DNA from: CAVQFD01 sp963724695
GTDB taxonomy: Bacteria > Acidobacteriota > Vicinamibacteria > Vicinamibacterales > CAVVIG01
DNA: 64,000 bases
Assembly (NCBI GenBank): GCA_963724695.1
Contig: CAVRVW010000001.1
Span: forward strand, 62,001 to 126,000
Direction of reading: 5' to 3'
The notes beneath the pieces were generated by a model that was not told the DNA's origin, made no database searches, and was given only the letters and a program-made list of their open reading frames with translations. Of the stretch, positions 29,033-38,105 are shown piece by piece. Positions within the stretch are counted from its first letter, which is position 1; each line of letters starts with the position of its first letter. A program made the position numbers and the translations under genes.

Positions 29033-29798
29033 CTAGTGCGTCAGCCCATAGATGATGTAGTTGATGAGAAACTTGTAGGCCTCGTTGGTCGGCACGAGCG
29101 CGTAGACGCTCTGATCGGCCGACCACTCCACGTAGTCGCCGATGTCGATGTTGTAGTTGATGACGGCTCGTCAGCGGGCTGTTCGGGTCGTTGTCTCTGT
29201 GGATCCCGTAGAACTCGCCCATCAGGCCCTGTTCGCCGAGACGGCCAGGGTACGGAACCTCGAGCGACTTGATCTGGAAGAACGTGTTGAAGATCGGGTG
29301 CGAGAGATCCAGCCTCTTCACGACGCCACCCGGAAGGACGCGGTTCATTGCGGTCTTGAACACCGCCCACTCGTTCTCGAAGTGGAAGTCGTCGACGATG
29401 AGGAACCCGCCCTTGTCGAGATAGTGCCGCAAGCCGGCGGCCTCGGTGTCGCTCGGATACCAGTAACCGGGTTCCGAAAGATACGCGACCGGATACTTGA
29501 GCAGCTCGGGGTCGTCAAACGGCTGCACGTTGGAGCCGTCGACGCGCACGTCCAGGATCGAGATGTCCTTAAGAATGGTGGTCAGATTGCGTTCCATCAG
29601 CGGATAGTCGGCCGCCCATCCCCCATACCTCTGATACGGGACCCGCACGAACGTGAACCGGCCGTCGTACGCGACGGTCGTCCGGACGCCGGATCGCGCT
29701 CCAAAGGGAAAGAAGCCGCCGAACTGAGCCGCAGCGGCCGGAGGGATGGCCACCACGAGCAGCCCCGCGAGCCACCAGACGGACCGCCTCTGGATCAT
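29033..29798 (-). CDS. DUF4159 domain protein (one shift)
   Basis: A signal peptide (VWWLAGLLVVAIPPAAAAQ) is followed by the DUF4159 pattern: FTFVRVPYQRYGGWAADYPL, LLKYPVAYLSEPGYWYPSD, GGFLIVDDFHFENEW and VLPGGVVKRLDLSHPIFNTF. One extra base near 29165 displaces the last 45 residues; in the corrected frame they read NYNIDIGDYVEWSADQSVYA and end YIIYGLTH before a TAG at 29033-29035. DUF4159 proteins resemble class I amidotransferase-like folds and often accompany membrane and MoxR-type operons. Here the upstream gene, 26 bases away, is a PQQ dehydrogenase. The function is unknown. Confidence 0.75.
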
Positions 29799-29824
29799 GC
29801 CGAAGCGTCTCACAAACTGCCCCC

Positions 29825-31939
29825 TCAGGGCAGCGCGAATGCGACCAGCTCGGGTACAGGCTCGGCCGCCGACGGTCAGCGCGATGTACTGCTTGCCGTC
29901 GAGCAAGTACGTCATCGGCGTTCCGATCGCGACGCCGGGCAGGTCCACCGACGCGATCTCACGGCCGGTCGCCTTGTCGCGCGCGACGAGCCGCGGGCCC
30001 GCCCTTCGTGCCGCCGCGCGTCAGCGCGCTGATGAGCAGCGTCTTCGTCAGCAGCGGACCGCTCATGGTGCTGTCGCCGCCGACCGGCGGCAGGTTCAGG
30101 TCCTTGCAGCAGCGGGTGCTGCCGCACGTTGTCGCCGTCGCCGAGCGGCACCATCCACAGATGCTCGCCGGTGTTCATGTCGATGGCGGTCATCCGCGAA
30201 TACGGCGGCTTGAAGAGCGGCAGCCCCTGCGGCATCGAGGGAAACGCAGACCTGCACCGCGCACTTCCATGCATCTGCAGCGTGCTCTTCTGCTCCGGCA
30301 GCGGCGGGGTCGAGCCGGAGAATCGCCATCTGGTTCCGCGACGGCACGTAGAGGATGCCGCGTCTCCGGATCGACCGCGGCGCCCGACCAGTTCGCGCCT
30401 CCCCCGGTGCTCGGCCGCGCGAGCGTCCCTTCGATTCACGCCCTTCTGACATGAGCGAGGGCGGCGTGTAGAGCGGCCCCAGCCGGAAGTTCTTCACCGC
30501 CTCACGCGCCATCGCGCGAATCTCCGGCGTGAAGTCCACCAGATCGTCGATCGCGACGCCCTGATACTCGAACGGCGCCGGCTTGGTCGGAAACGGCTGC
30601 GTCGGCGACGGCCGTTCGCCAGGCACGTCGGACGGCGCCGACCGGCCGTTCCTCGATCGGCCAGATCGGCTGGCCGGTGACGCGATCGAACGTGAAGACG
30701 AATCCCTGCTTGGTCACCTGCGCGACCGCCTTGATGCGCTTGCCGTTCGACGGTGATGTCGAGCAGGTTCGGCGCGGCCGGCAGGTCGTAGTCCCACAGT
30801 CCGTGGTGCACGAACTGGTAGTGCCAGACGCGCTTGCCGGTCTCCACGTCGAGGCACACGAGCGATTCGGCGAACAAGCCGTCGCCGGGACGATGGCCGC
30901 CGTAGTAGTCGGGCGCCGCGGTGTTGAGCGGCAGGTACACGTAGCCCGAGCTCTTCGTCGGCGCTGAAGATCGATCCAGCCGCTCACCTTGCCCGTGTAG
31001 GACCACGAGTCGTTCTCCCACGTCTCGTTGCCGAACTCGCCCGGACGCGGGACGGTGTGGAACGTCCATTTCAGCTTGCCGGTGCGCACGTCCCAGCCGC
31101 GCGTCCACCCGGGAATCTGTTCCTTCGACGATGTTGTAGCGACGAGATCGACGCCGGCGTGACGACGGTGTCGCGGACGACGATCGGCGGCGATTGCACG
31201 GAGTAGGTGAGCGCGTTCAGCCAGTCGCGCGACGCCGCGCTCGGCGCGCGGCAGGCCCTGCATCAGATCGACGCGGCCGTGATCGCCGAAGCTCGTCGAC
31301 CGGCGCGCCGGTCTTCGCGTCGACAGCGAGCAGGTAGCCGTCGCCGGTGCCCCAGTAGCACGCGCTCTTCCTTGCCGTCGGTCCAGTAGGCGACGCCGCG
31401 CTGGTTCCACCGCGCGCTCATCGTCGTCGTGCCGGCCTCGTAGCTCTTCGGGTTGTAGACCCAGATGGTCTCGCCGGTCGGCGCGTCGATGGCGGCGCCG
31501 ATCGATGTCGGCGTGTTGAGAAACAGCCGGCCGCCGACCATCAGCGGCGTCGCCTTGAAGTTGCCGACGTAGGGCGCCTCGTTGTCGCGCCACCGCTTCG
31601 GATCGCTCCTTCGAGCTGATCGAAGATCACGCGGGAGCTGGCCCACAGCTCGCCGCCGCCGGGCAGCGTCCGGCTCAGGAACGCGTCGGCCGACTTCCAG
31701 CGCCACGCCAGCCTCAGCGTGCCGAAGTTGTCGGCCGTGATCTGATCGAGCGGCGAGTACTTGGTGTTGGCGAGATCGCCGCCGTAGGCGCGCCACTCGC
31801 CGGCTGCTGGAGTCAGCGAGGGCGCTGGCGGGCTCTGCTGAGCCGGCGTCTGCGCCGGTTGGGCGCGGACTCCGCCGAGCGTGACAGCCAGAATCAGCAG
31901 CGCCAGGGCCAGTCGGTTTCGGCGTCGATCCCTGCCCAT
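29825..31939 (-). CDS. quinoprotein (PQQ) dehydrogenase, densely interrupted
   Basis: A signal peptide (LALALLILAVTLGGVRAQ) precedes the quinoprotein start WRAYGGDLANTKYSPLDQI. Family phrases follow through several frames: PYVGNFKATPLMVGGRLFLN, ETIWVYNPKSYEAGT, VDLMQGLP, QIPGWTRGWDVRTGKLKWTF, PRPGEFGNETWENDSWSYTG, VWHYQFVHHGLWDYDLPAAP and ending near IALTVGG with a C-terminal PELVAFALP. These indicate an eight-bladed PQQ-dependent alcohol or sugar dehydrogenase of the periplasm. At least eight one-base shifts occur; four that I checked (31126, 31139, 31291, 31358) are single extra bases. The product would feed electrons to a cytochrome or quinone. It sits between a TPP enzyme gene and DUF4159 on the same strand. 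Confidence 0.75.
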
Positions 31940-31984
31940 CGGTGGCTCCCTTCAGACGGATTTCACTTGCCTGCGCCGATCACT

Positions 31985-33529
31985 CTACAGCATCACCTCA
32001 ACGAGCCGCGGTCCCCGCTCGCCGAGCGCGCGCCTCAATTCCCGGGCGAAGGCCTCGAGGGTCCCCACCCGGACCGCCGGCACCCCTTGCCCGTTCGCCA
32101 GGGCGACCCAGTCCAGGTCTGGCCTGCCGATCTCGAGCATGTCCGTCGCTTTGGCACCAGCCTCTCCGGCACCGACGTACTTGAACTCACCTTTGAGGAT
32201 CTCGTACGAACGGTTGTTGAACAGCACGACCGTCACGTCGAGCTGCTCGCGCGCCATGGTCCAGAGTCCCTGCGGGGTGTACATGCCGCTGCCGTCCGAC
32301 TCGAGGCACACCACCTTGCGGCCAGGGCACGCCACCGCCGCCCCGACGGCCAGCGGCAGGCCGGTCCCGATGGCCCCGCCGGGATTCGTGAGCCAGTCGT
32401 GCGGAGGCGAATTGCGCGTCGCGGGGAGAAGGCCGCGGCCTGAGGTAATCGACTCGTCCACCACGATGGCGTCTTCGGGCAGCAGGGCGGCGATCACGGC
32501 GGCCAGCCCCGCGAGGGTCAGCGCGCCGGTCGGGAGCACGTGCGGCGCCAGCGGCTCGCGGACCGGCTCGTGCGAGCGGGCGCCCAGCACATCGGCCAGC
32601 CGCTCGATCGCGTCAAGGCCGTCCTCCGACGGGTCGGCGAGCTCCAGCACCTCGCACGTCGGCGGCAGGAGCAGGCTCGGCTTGTTCGGGTACGCGAAGA
32701 ACGCCACCGGTGCCCTCGCGTTGACGAGGACGACGCGCTCCAGATGGGCCAGCCGCTTGATCGCGACGTCGATGACGTAGGGAATGCGATCGACGAACAC
32801 CCGACCTGCGCCGCGCTGCAGTCGAGGCACCTGGGTCGGCGCAAGCAGCTCCGCGCCGGTGGCCGCCGCAATTCGACCGCATGTCTCGAGCGGCACGCTC
32901 CGCAACAGGGGCCCGTTCAGCACGAGCGCACCCTTCCCCTTGCGCAAGGCGTCCGCGGCGGCCCGCACGCGCGCCTCGTCCACCCGTGGACGCGTCAGGG
33001 CCGGGATCGGCGAGGCGACACGAAGATCGGCGTCGGTCCACGCTGAATCGGCGGGCAGGATCACGGTGGCAATGCACCCGGGCGGCGCCAGTGCGGCCGC
33101 CACGGCCGCAGCGGCGGCGGGCCCGGCCTCGGCCGGCGACTCCACCGTCGTCACGAACGACGAATAGAGGCGCGCCAGGCCTGCGATGTCGGAGTGCAGC
33201 GGCGGGTCGTACTGCCGGTGCGCCGTGCCATGTTCGCCGACGATGTTGACGATCGGCGACAACGCGCGATGGGCGTTGTGCAGGCTCGCCATGCCGTTGG
33301 CAAGGCCCGGTCCGAGGTGCAGGAGCGTGCTGGCGGGCTGGCCGGTCATCCTGGCGTAGCCGTCGGCCGCCCCCGTCGCCACGCCCTCGAAGAGCGCGAG
33401 CACGCACCGCATCCCGTCCACGCGATCGAGCGCGGCCACGAAATGCATCTCCGAGGTGCCGGGGTTGGTGAAGCAGGTGTCGACGCCGGACGCGAGGAGC
33501 GATCGGACGAGCGCTTCGGCACCGGTCAT
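31985..33529 (-). CDS. thiamine-diphosphate-dependent decarboxylase-like enzyme
   Basis: The intact 514-residue protein has the acetolactate-synthase-family layout. The N-terminal pyrimidine domain contains the cofactor glutamate in LFEGVATGAADGYARMTG, a central domain follows, and the C-terminal domain has the diphosphate-binding segment LESDGSGMYTPQGLW with LFNNRSYEIL at the normal distance. Conserved TNPGTSEMHFVAAL and NAHRALSPIVNIVGEHGT point to the benzoylformate-decarboxylase or oxo-acid decarboxylase branch more than to biosynthetic acetolactate synthase. The start ATG overlaps the stop of the aldehyde dehydrogenase gene (ATGA at 33526-33529). The pairing suggests that the aldehyde made here is oxidised by its neighbour. 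Confidence 0.8.
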   Translation of the reverse strand: MTGAEALVRSLLASGVDTCFTNPGTSEMHFVAALDRVDGMRCVLALFEGVATGAADGYARMTGQPASTLLHLGPGLANGMASLHNAHRALSPIVNIVGEHGTAHRQYDPPLHSDIAGLARLYSSFVTTVESPAEAGPAAAAAVAAALAPPGCIATVILPADSAWTDADLRVASPIPALTRPRVDEARVRAAADALRKGKGALVLNGPLLRSVPLETCGRIAAATGAELLAPTQVPRLQRGAGRVFVDRIPYVIDVAIKRLAHLERVVLVNARAPVAFFAYPNKPSLLLPPTCEVLELADPSEDGLDAIERLADVLGARSHEPVREPLAPHVLPTGALTLAGLAAVIAALLPEDAIVVDESITSGRGLLPATRNSPPHDWLTNPGGAIGTGLPLAVGAAVACPGRKVVCLESDGSGMYTPQGLWTMAREQLDVTVVLFNNRSYEILKGEFKYVGAGEAGAKATDMLEIGRPDLDWVALANGQGVPAVRVGTLEAFARELRRALGERGPRLVEVML

Positions 33530-34974
33530 GCGCCCACCGGAACCTCCGGCTTCCGGTAGCCCAGCACGGCCTTGACCTCGAGGAACTCCTCGAACCCGAA
33601 GTCTCCCCACTCGCGGCCGTTGCCCGATTGCTTGTAGCCGCCAAACGGCGCCGCGTAGTCCACCCCCGCGCCATTGAGGTGCACGTTGCCCGTGCGCAAG
33701 CGCGACGCCACGCGCATCGCGCGTTCCTGATCGCCGGAGGCCACGTACCCGGACAGGCCGTACGGGCTGTCGTTGGCGATGCGAATCGCCTCTTCCTCGT
33801 CCTGGTACGGCAGGATGCTCAGCACCGGGCCGAAGATTTCCTCGCGCGCGATCGTCATGTCGTTCCTGACGTTGGCGAACACGGTCGGCCGCACGTAGTA
33901 CCCGCGATCGATTCCGGCGGGCCGTCCGGGACCGCCGGCCACCAGCTCGGCGCCTTCGGCCACGCCTCGTTCGATGAGCCCCTGGATCTTCGCAAACTGC
34001 GCCGCGCTGACGACGGGCCCGATGGTCGTTCCCTCGGCGCGCGGATCGCCTGCGACAACAGTCGCGGCCGTTTCCCTGGCGATGGCCACGGCCTCGGCCA
34101 TGCGAGAGCGCGGGACGAGCATCCGCGTCGGGGCGTTGCACGACTGGCCGCTGTTGTTGAAGCACGCGCGCACGCCGCCCTTGACGCTTTTCGCAAAGTC
34201 CGCATCATCCAGGAGGATGTTGGCGGACTTGCCGCCGAGCTCCTGCGACACGCGCTTGACGGTTTCGGCGGCCGCCCTGGCCACCTCCTTCCCCGCACGC
34301 GTGGAGCCGGTGAACGACATCATGTCGATGCCGGGGTGCGCCGCCATGGCCGCGCCGACAACGGGGCCTTCACCGTTGACGAGGTTGAAGACGCCCGCAG
34401 GGACGCCAGCCTCGTGGAGCACCTCCGCGGCCAGGAGCCCGCTGAGGGGTGCGATCTCGCTCGGCTTGAGCACCATCGTGCAGCCGGCGGCCAACGCGGG
34501 CGCGACCTTGCACAGAATCTGGTTCATGGGCCAGTTCCATGGGGTGATCAAGCCGCAGACGCCGACCGGCTCGCGCAGGATACGGGTGGTGCCCCGCTCC
34601 TCGACGAACGGAAACTCCTTGAGGATGGCGAGCGCTTGCTTGAGGTGCGCGAGGCCTGCCGGCGCCTGCGCGTTCCTTGCGAGCGCGAGGGGCGCCCCCA
34701 TCTCCTGCGAGATCGTCTCGGCGATCTCCGGAAGCCGGCGCTGGTAGACGGCGATGATGCGTTCGAGGAGCGCGATGCGGTCCTCTCGCGTGCTCGAGCC
34801 GAAGCTTTCGAAGGCACGTCGCGCGGCCGCGACCGCGCGATCGACGTCCGTGGCGCTGCCCAGGCTGATCCTGGCAAACGGTTGCTCGGTGGCCGGGTCG
34901 ATGACGTCGAGCGTCTTCGCCGCGACCGGCGGAACCCACTGTCCGTTGATGTAGAAGTCCAGCCGTTCGATCAT
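33526..34974 (-). CDS. aldehyde dehydrogenase family protein
   Basis: The intact 482-residue cytoplasmic enzyme has the NAD(P)-aldehyde dehydrogenase motifs in order: the early helix LDFYINGQWVPP, the oxyanion region LITPWNWPMNQILCKVAPAL, the coenzyme loop FTGSTRAGKEV, the catalytic glutamate in QELGGKSANILLDDAD and the catalytic cysteine in FNNSGQSCNAPTRM, then EEIFGPVLSILPY. It converts an aldehyde to an acid. It is translationally coupled to the TPP-dependent enzyme that follows, and the class V aminotransferase gene lies 32 bases upstream. A short-chain or aromatic aldehyde is the likely substrate; the exact one is unknown. Confidence 0.85.
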   Translation of the reverse strand: MIERLDFYINGQWVPPVAAKTLDVIDPATEQPFARISLGSATDVDRAVAAARRAFESFGSSTREDRIALLERIIAVYQRRLPEIAETISQEMGAPLALARNAQAPAGLAHLKQALAILKEFPFVEERGTTRILREPVGVCGLITPWNWPMNQILCKVAPALAAGCTMVLKPSEIAPLSGLLAAEVLHEAGVPAGVFNLVNGEGPVVGAAMAAHPGIDMMSFTGSTRAGKEVARAAAETVKRVSQELGGKSANILLDDADFAKSVKGGVRACFNNSGQSCNAPTRMLVPRSRMAEAVAIARETAATVVAGDPRAEGTTIGPVVSAAQFAKIQGLIERGVAEGAELVAGGPGRPAGIDRGYYVRPTVFANVRNDMTIAREEIFGPVLSILPYQDEEEAIRIANDSPYGLSGYVASGDQERAMRVASRLRTGNVHLNGAGVDYAAPFGGYKQSGNGREWGDFGFEEFLEVKAVLGYRKPEVPVGA

Positions 34975-35006
34975 CCGCGTATTGTCGGATAAGGAGATGC
35001 CCGGGG

Positions 35007-36197
35007 TCACGAGGAAAGCGCCGGGACCCGGCGGACCACCGCGTCGGCCAGACGCTCGATATCGGTCAGGTCGTTGTAGATCTGCGCCGAGACGCGCGCA
35101 CGCACCCGCCCGCGGAACGCGTGCATCTGGACCTCGATGCGGTCCTCGAAGAGCAGGGCGTCGCGCAGCCGCTGTGCCGCCTCGCGCGTCGAACCGGCCG
35201 CCTCGGGGAGCGTGACGGTCGCCATCGTGCCGATCAGGTCCTCCGGCGTGTCGAAGGCCGTGCCCCACCGTTCGGCGAGAAGGTGCGCGCCGCGCCAGGC
35301 CAGCGCATGGTTGTACTGCTGCACGGCGGTCCGCCCCCACTCGTCGAAAAGGGCCAGCGCCGCAGGCGCGGCAAGATGCGACGTCGGGTCCCGGGTGCCG
35401 ACCGCATCGAACTCGGCCGTCATGCCCCCGTCGAGGCCCCAGGAAATGACCGTGGGGTGGAGGCCTGCCTGGCGTTCCGGCGACGCCCACAGGACGCCGC
35501 TGCTCCGAGGGACCCAGGCCCACTTGTGGAGGTTGCCCACGTACCAGTCGGCGCCGAGCGATGGGATGTCGAGCGGGATCGAGCCGGGCGCGTGGGCCCC
35601 GTCAACGACGACCGCCACCCCGCGGGCCTTGAGCCTTCTGGCAATCTCGGCCACGGGGAAGACCAGGGCGCTCTCGGCGGAGATATGGTCCACGACCGCC
35701 AGCCGTGTGTTGGGGCTGGCGCCCTCCACGAACGCGTCGGCCAGGCCGGCGGCACTGAACGGCGACGGGATCGAGACCGTGCGCATCGCGGCGCCGCGTT
35801 CGCGGCACACGTGGAGCACCGCGTTCCGCATTCCGCCGTAGCCGAGGTCGCTCACCAGGACTTCGTCGCCGGGCCCGAGCGGGAACGACCGCAGCACGGC
35901 ATTGATGCCTGTCGTCGTGTTGTCGACGAACACGAGGTCATCGCCGCGGGCGCCGAGAAACGCCGCCACGACGTCGGCCGCGGCCCGCAACCGTGGTCGC
36001 GGGATGCGCGGGCTGTTGAACGTCGAGGCCGAGAGCTCGCGCAGCATGAAGCGGGCCGGCTCACGCTCGATGGCGTCACGGATCTCGCGCTCGACGGCAC
36101 GCACACGGTTGGGCGTCACGCCGACCGTGCCGTGATTCAGATAGGTGACTGCGGGGTCGAGCGGCCACTCGGCCAGCCAGTTCCGTCCGAACGTCAT
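35007..36197 (-). CDS. class V aminotransferase / isopenicillin-N-epimerase-like PLP enzyme
   Basis: The intact protein of about 396 residues has YLNHGTVGVTPNRV at its N-terminus, the glycine-rich NTTTGINAVLR loop, the PLP-aspartate region VVVDGAHAPGSIPLDI and the cofactor lysine in WYVGNLHKWAWVPRSSG. This signature belongs to the class V aminotransferase fold that includes isopenicillin N epimerase and cysteine-desulfurase-like enzymes. Activity on a D- or beta-amino acid, or a lyase reaction, is possible. It begins the minus-strand unit that continues with aldehyde dehydrogenase, TPP enzyme and PQQ dehydrogenase. Upstream is an AT-richer repeat block. Confidence 0.8.
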   Translation of the reverse strand: MTFGRNWLAEWPLDPAVTYLNHGTVGVTPNRVRAVEREIRDAIEREPARFMLRELSASTFNSPRIPRPRLRAAADVVAAFLGARGDDLVFVDNTTTGINAVLRSFPLGPGDEVLVSDLGYGGMRNAVLHVCRERGAAMRTVSIPSPFSAAGLADAFVEGASPNTRLAVVDHISAESALVFPVAEIARRLKARGVAVVVDGAHAPGSIPLDIPSLGADWYVGNLHKWAWVPRSSGVLWASPERQAGLHPTVISWGLDGGMTAEFDAVGTRDPTSHLAAPAALALFDEWGRTAVQQYNHALAWRGAHLLAERWGTAFDTPEDLIGTMATVTLPEAAGSTREAAQRLRDALLFEDRIEVQMHAFRGRVRARVSAQIYNDLTDIERLADAVVRRVPALSS

Positions 36198-36236
36198 CGG
36201 CCTTCTCCCATGAGAAGAGCGTAACCCGAACACCAG

Positions 36237-36390
36237 GGCACGAAAACCCGCCACGAAAACACCGCCACGAAGAACACGAAAGCGCACGAAAGGGATGTCC
36301 TGTACGGCCACGAACACGAAGGCGCGAAACAGCGCGTGCGATCCCCGCTTTGCTTTGTGTTTTCGTGTTTTCGTGCTTTCGTGGCTAACA
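36237..36390. repeat. ACGAA-rich inverted repeat block
   Basis: The left arm (36237-36292) repeats CACGAA followed by A/G-rich spacers (CCACGAAAAC, CCACGAAGAACACGAAAG). The right arm (36355-36390) carries the reverse form (TTTTCGTGTTTTCGTGCTTTCGTGG). The block is clearly AT-richer than the neighbouring genes and could fold on itself. It lies between the divergent aminotransferase and fabV genes, so it also contains their promoters. Similar CACGAAGACACGAAG-type intergenic blocks are known from other bacterial genomes, with unknown function. Confidence 0.7.
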
Positions 36391-36421
36391 TAGACAACGC
36401 CCTCGGAGAGGGCTTCCACTC

Positions 36422-37592
36422 ATGGTGATCAAACCTCGCATTCGCGGCTTCATCTGCACGACGGCGCACCCGGTCGGCTGCGCGGCCATCGTCAACGAGC
36501 AGATCAAGTGGACGCGCGCCCGCGCCGCCTCTCGCCCATGGTCCGAAGAACGTGCTGGTCGTCGGCGGCTCGGCGGGCTACGGCCTCGCTTCGCGCATCG
36601 TGACCGCGTTCGGCGGCGGCGCCCGCACGATCGGCCTGTCGTTCGAGAAGGAGCCGGAGGCGGATCGGACCGCCAGCGCCGGCTGGTACAACAACCGCGC
36701 CTTCGACCGCGCCGCCAGGGAGGCGGGACTGTACGCCCGCTCGTTCAGTGCCGACGCGTTTGCCGATGCGACGAAGGCCGCGATCGCCGACGCGATCGAG
36801 AGCGACCTCGGCGGTATCGACCTGCTCGTCTACAGCCTGGCATCGCCGGTGCGCACCGACCCCGACACCGGTGTGCTCTATCGGAGCGCGATCAAACCCG
36901 TCGGCCGCACGGTGCACATCAAGTCGTTGAACGTCGACAAGGGCGTCGTGCACGAGGTCGATCTCGCTCCCGCGAGCGAGGAAGAGATCGCGGCGACCGT
37001 CAAGGTGATGGGCGGCGAGGACTGGGAGCGCTGGGTGGCGTTGCTGCAGCAGCGCGGGCTCCTCAATCCCGGGTTCAAGACCGTGGCCTACACGTACATC
37101 GGCAGCGAGCTGACGTGGCCGATCTACTGGGAGGCCACGCTCGGCAAGGCCAAGGAAGACCTGGACCGCGCGGCCGCGGCGATGCGCGGCGGGCTCGGCG
37201 CCGTGAAAGGTGACGCGCGTGTCGCGGTGTTGAAGGCCGTGGTCACCCAGGCGAGCTCCGCGATTCCGGTCGTGCCGCTGTACGCCTCGATCCTCTTCCG
37301 CGTGATGAAGGACATGCAGGTCCACGAGGACTGCATCCAGCACATCCACCGGCTGATGCGCGACCACCTGTACGCCGCCGAGCCTGGGCTCGACGCGGTC
37401 GGCCGGCTGCGCGTCGACGACTGGGAGCTGCAGGACGACGTGCAGGCAGAGGTGAAGCGCCGCTTTGCTGCGGTCGACACCGACAACCTGATGCAGTTGT
37501 CCGATCTGGCCGGGTTCCGCCGCGACTTCCTGCGGATCTTCGGCTTCGAAGCCGACGGCGTGGACTACGAGGCCGACGTCTCTCCGCTCTGA
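36422..37592 (+). CDS. fabV: trans-2-enoyl-ACP/CoA reductase FabV (one shift)
   Basis: The N-terminus VIKPRIRGFICTTAHPVGC is characteristic of FabV. After a one-base shift near 36530, restored by removing one G, the NAD-binding segment reads LVVGGSAGYGLASRI, followed by LVYSLASPVRTDPDTG, the hallmark SLNVDKG, and the active-site tyrosine-lysine region AYTYIGSELTWPIYWEATLGKAK, split here for length. The 389-residue size agrees with the family. FabV reduces the trans-2 double bond in the last step of fatty-acid elongation and is a triclosan-resistant alternative to FabI. The gene is alone on this strand, with a cytochrome c gene converging on it. Confidence 0.85.
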
Positions 37593-37599
37593 AGGTCCC

Positions 37600-37932
37600 C
37601 TAGCGCGACAGCGATTGGAGATACGCGACGATCCGGGCGACGTCTTCGTCGGCAAGCTGCCGTGCCGAGATCGGCGGCATCTGGCCCGTTCCCTCGCGCA
37701 CGATGCCGAGCACTTCCTCGTACTCGCGCGTGAACGGCACGAGCCGTGGCGCAGCATCCCCGCGGCCCTCAGGCCCGTGACAGACCTTGCAGACCCGATC
37801 GTAGGCGGCCTGGCCAGCCGGCTTGTCGTCCTGCTGCGCGGACATCGGCTCAGGCGCCACGCCGCCGGCGCCGACGAGCTCGACCAACAAGACAATCACC
37901 GTCGCCCCGAGCCTCTTCACGCGCTTCTCCAC
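37600..37932 (-). CDS. monohaem cytochrome c
   Basis: The intact 110-residue protein has an N-terminal signal or anchor (ATVIVLLVELVGAGGVAPEP), one haem-attachment site VCKVCHGPEG and an axial-methionine region REGTGQMPPISARQL, ending with the helix EDVARIVAYLQSL. It should be a periplasmic class I cytochrome c, which could accept electrons from the PQQ dehydrogenases in the window, though they are several kilobases away. It stands alone with the palindromic element at 37955 directly upstream of its start. Confidence 0.82.
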   Translation of the reverse strand: MEKRVKRLGATVIVLLVELVGAGGVAPEPMSAQQDDKPAGQAAYDRVCKVCHGPEGRGDAAPRLVPFTREYEEVLGIVREGTGQMPPISARQLADEDVARIVAYLQSLSR

Positions 37933-37954
37933 TTGGTTCGACTACGAGCTCGTT

Positions 37955-38034
37955 GCGAAATCGGATGTAGGCCGGGTCCTTCTGGACCCGGCCGCAGGCG
38001 GGTCTACAGAGCAAGACCCGCCCTACGATTTCGC
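37955..38034. repeat. Y-shaped palindromic element, REP/MITE-like
   Basis: The outer arms GCGAAATCG (37955-37963) and CGATTTCGC (38026-38034) pair perfectly, extended by GTAGG and CCTAC. Inside are two hairpins: GGCCGGGTCC-TTCT-GGACCCGGCC (37970-37993, 10-bp stem) and GGCGGGTCT (37997-38005) with AGACCCGCC (38014-38022, 9-bp stem). The whole can fold as a three-way junction of 80 bases. It lies in the gap between cytochrome c and the EamA gene. Part of hairpin 1 recurs at 9318-9341. Confidence 0.75.
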
Positions 38035-38105
38035 GGCGTGCTCTATGTCAGATCATGTCGGGAGGGTCTGAAAAAGTCGAATCAAGACCCCAGGAGCGAG
38101 CGCTG

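Noticed and set aside
27423..29036. 537-residue plus-strand frame opposite the sulfatase-fold gene
   Set aside because: Arg/Gln/Gly-rich shadow of a gene with recognisable membrane helices and active-site motifs on the other strand.
29825..31939. Programmed ribosomal frameshifting in the PQQ dehydrogenase
   Set aside because: At least eight shifts in one gene without slippery heptamers or downstream pseudoknots, and similar shifts in unrelated genes, fit sequence error better.
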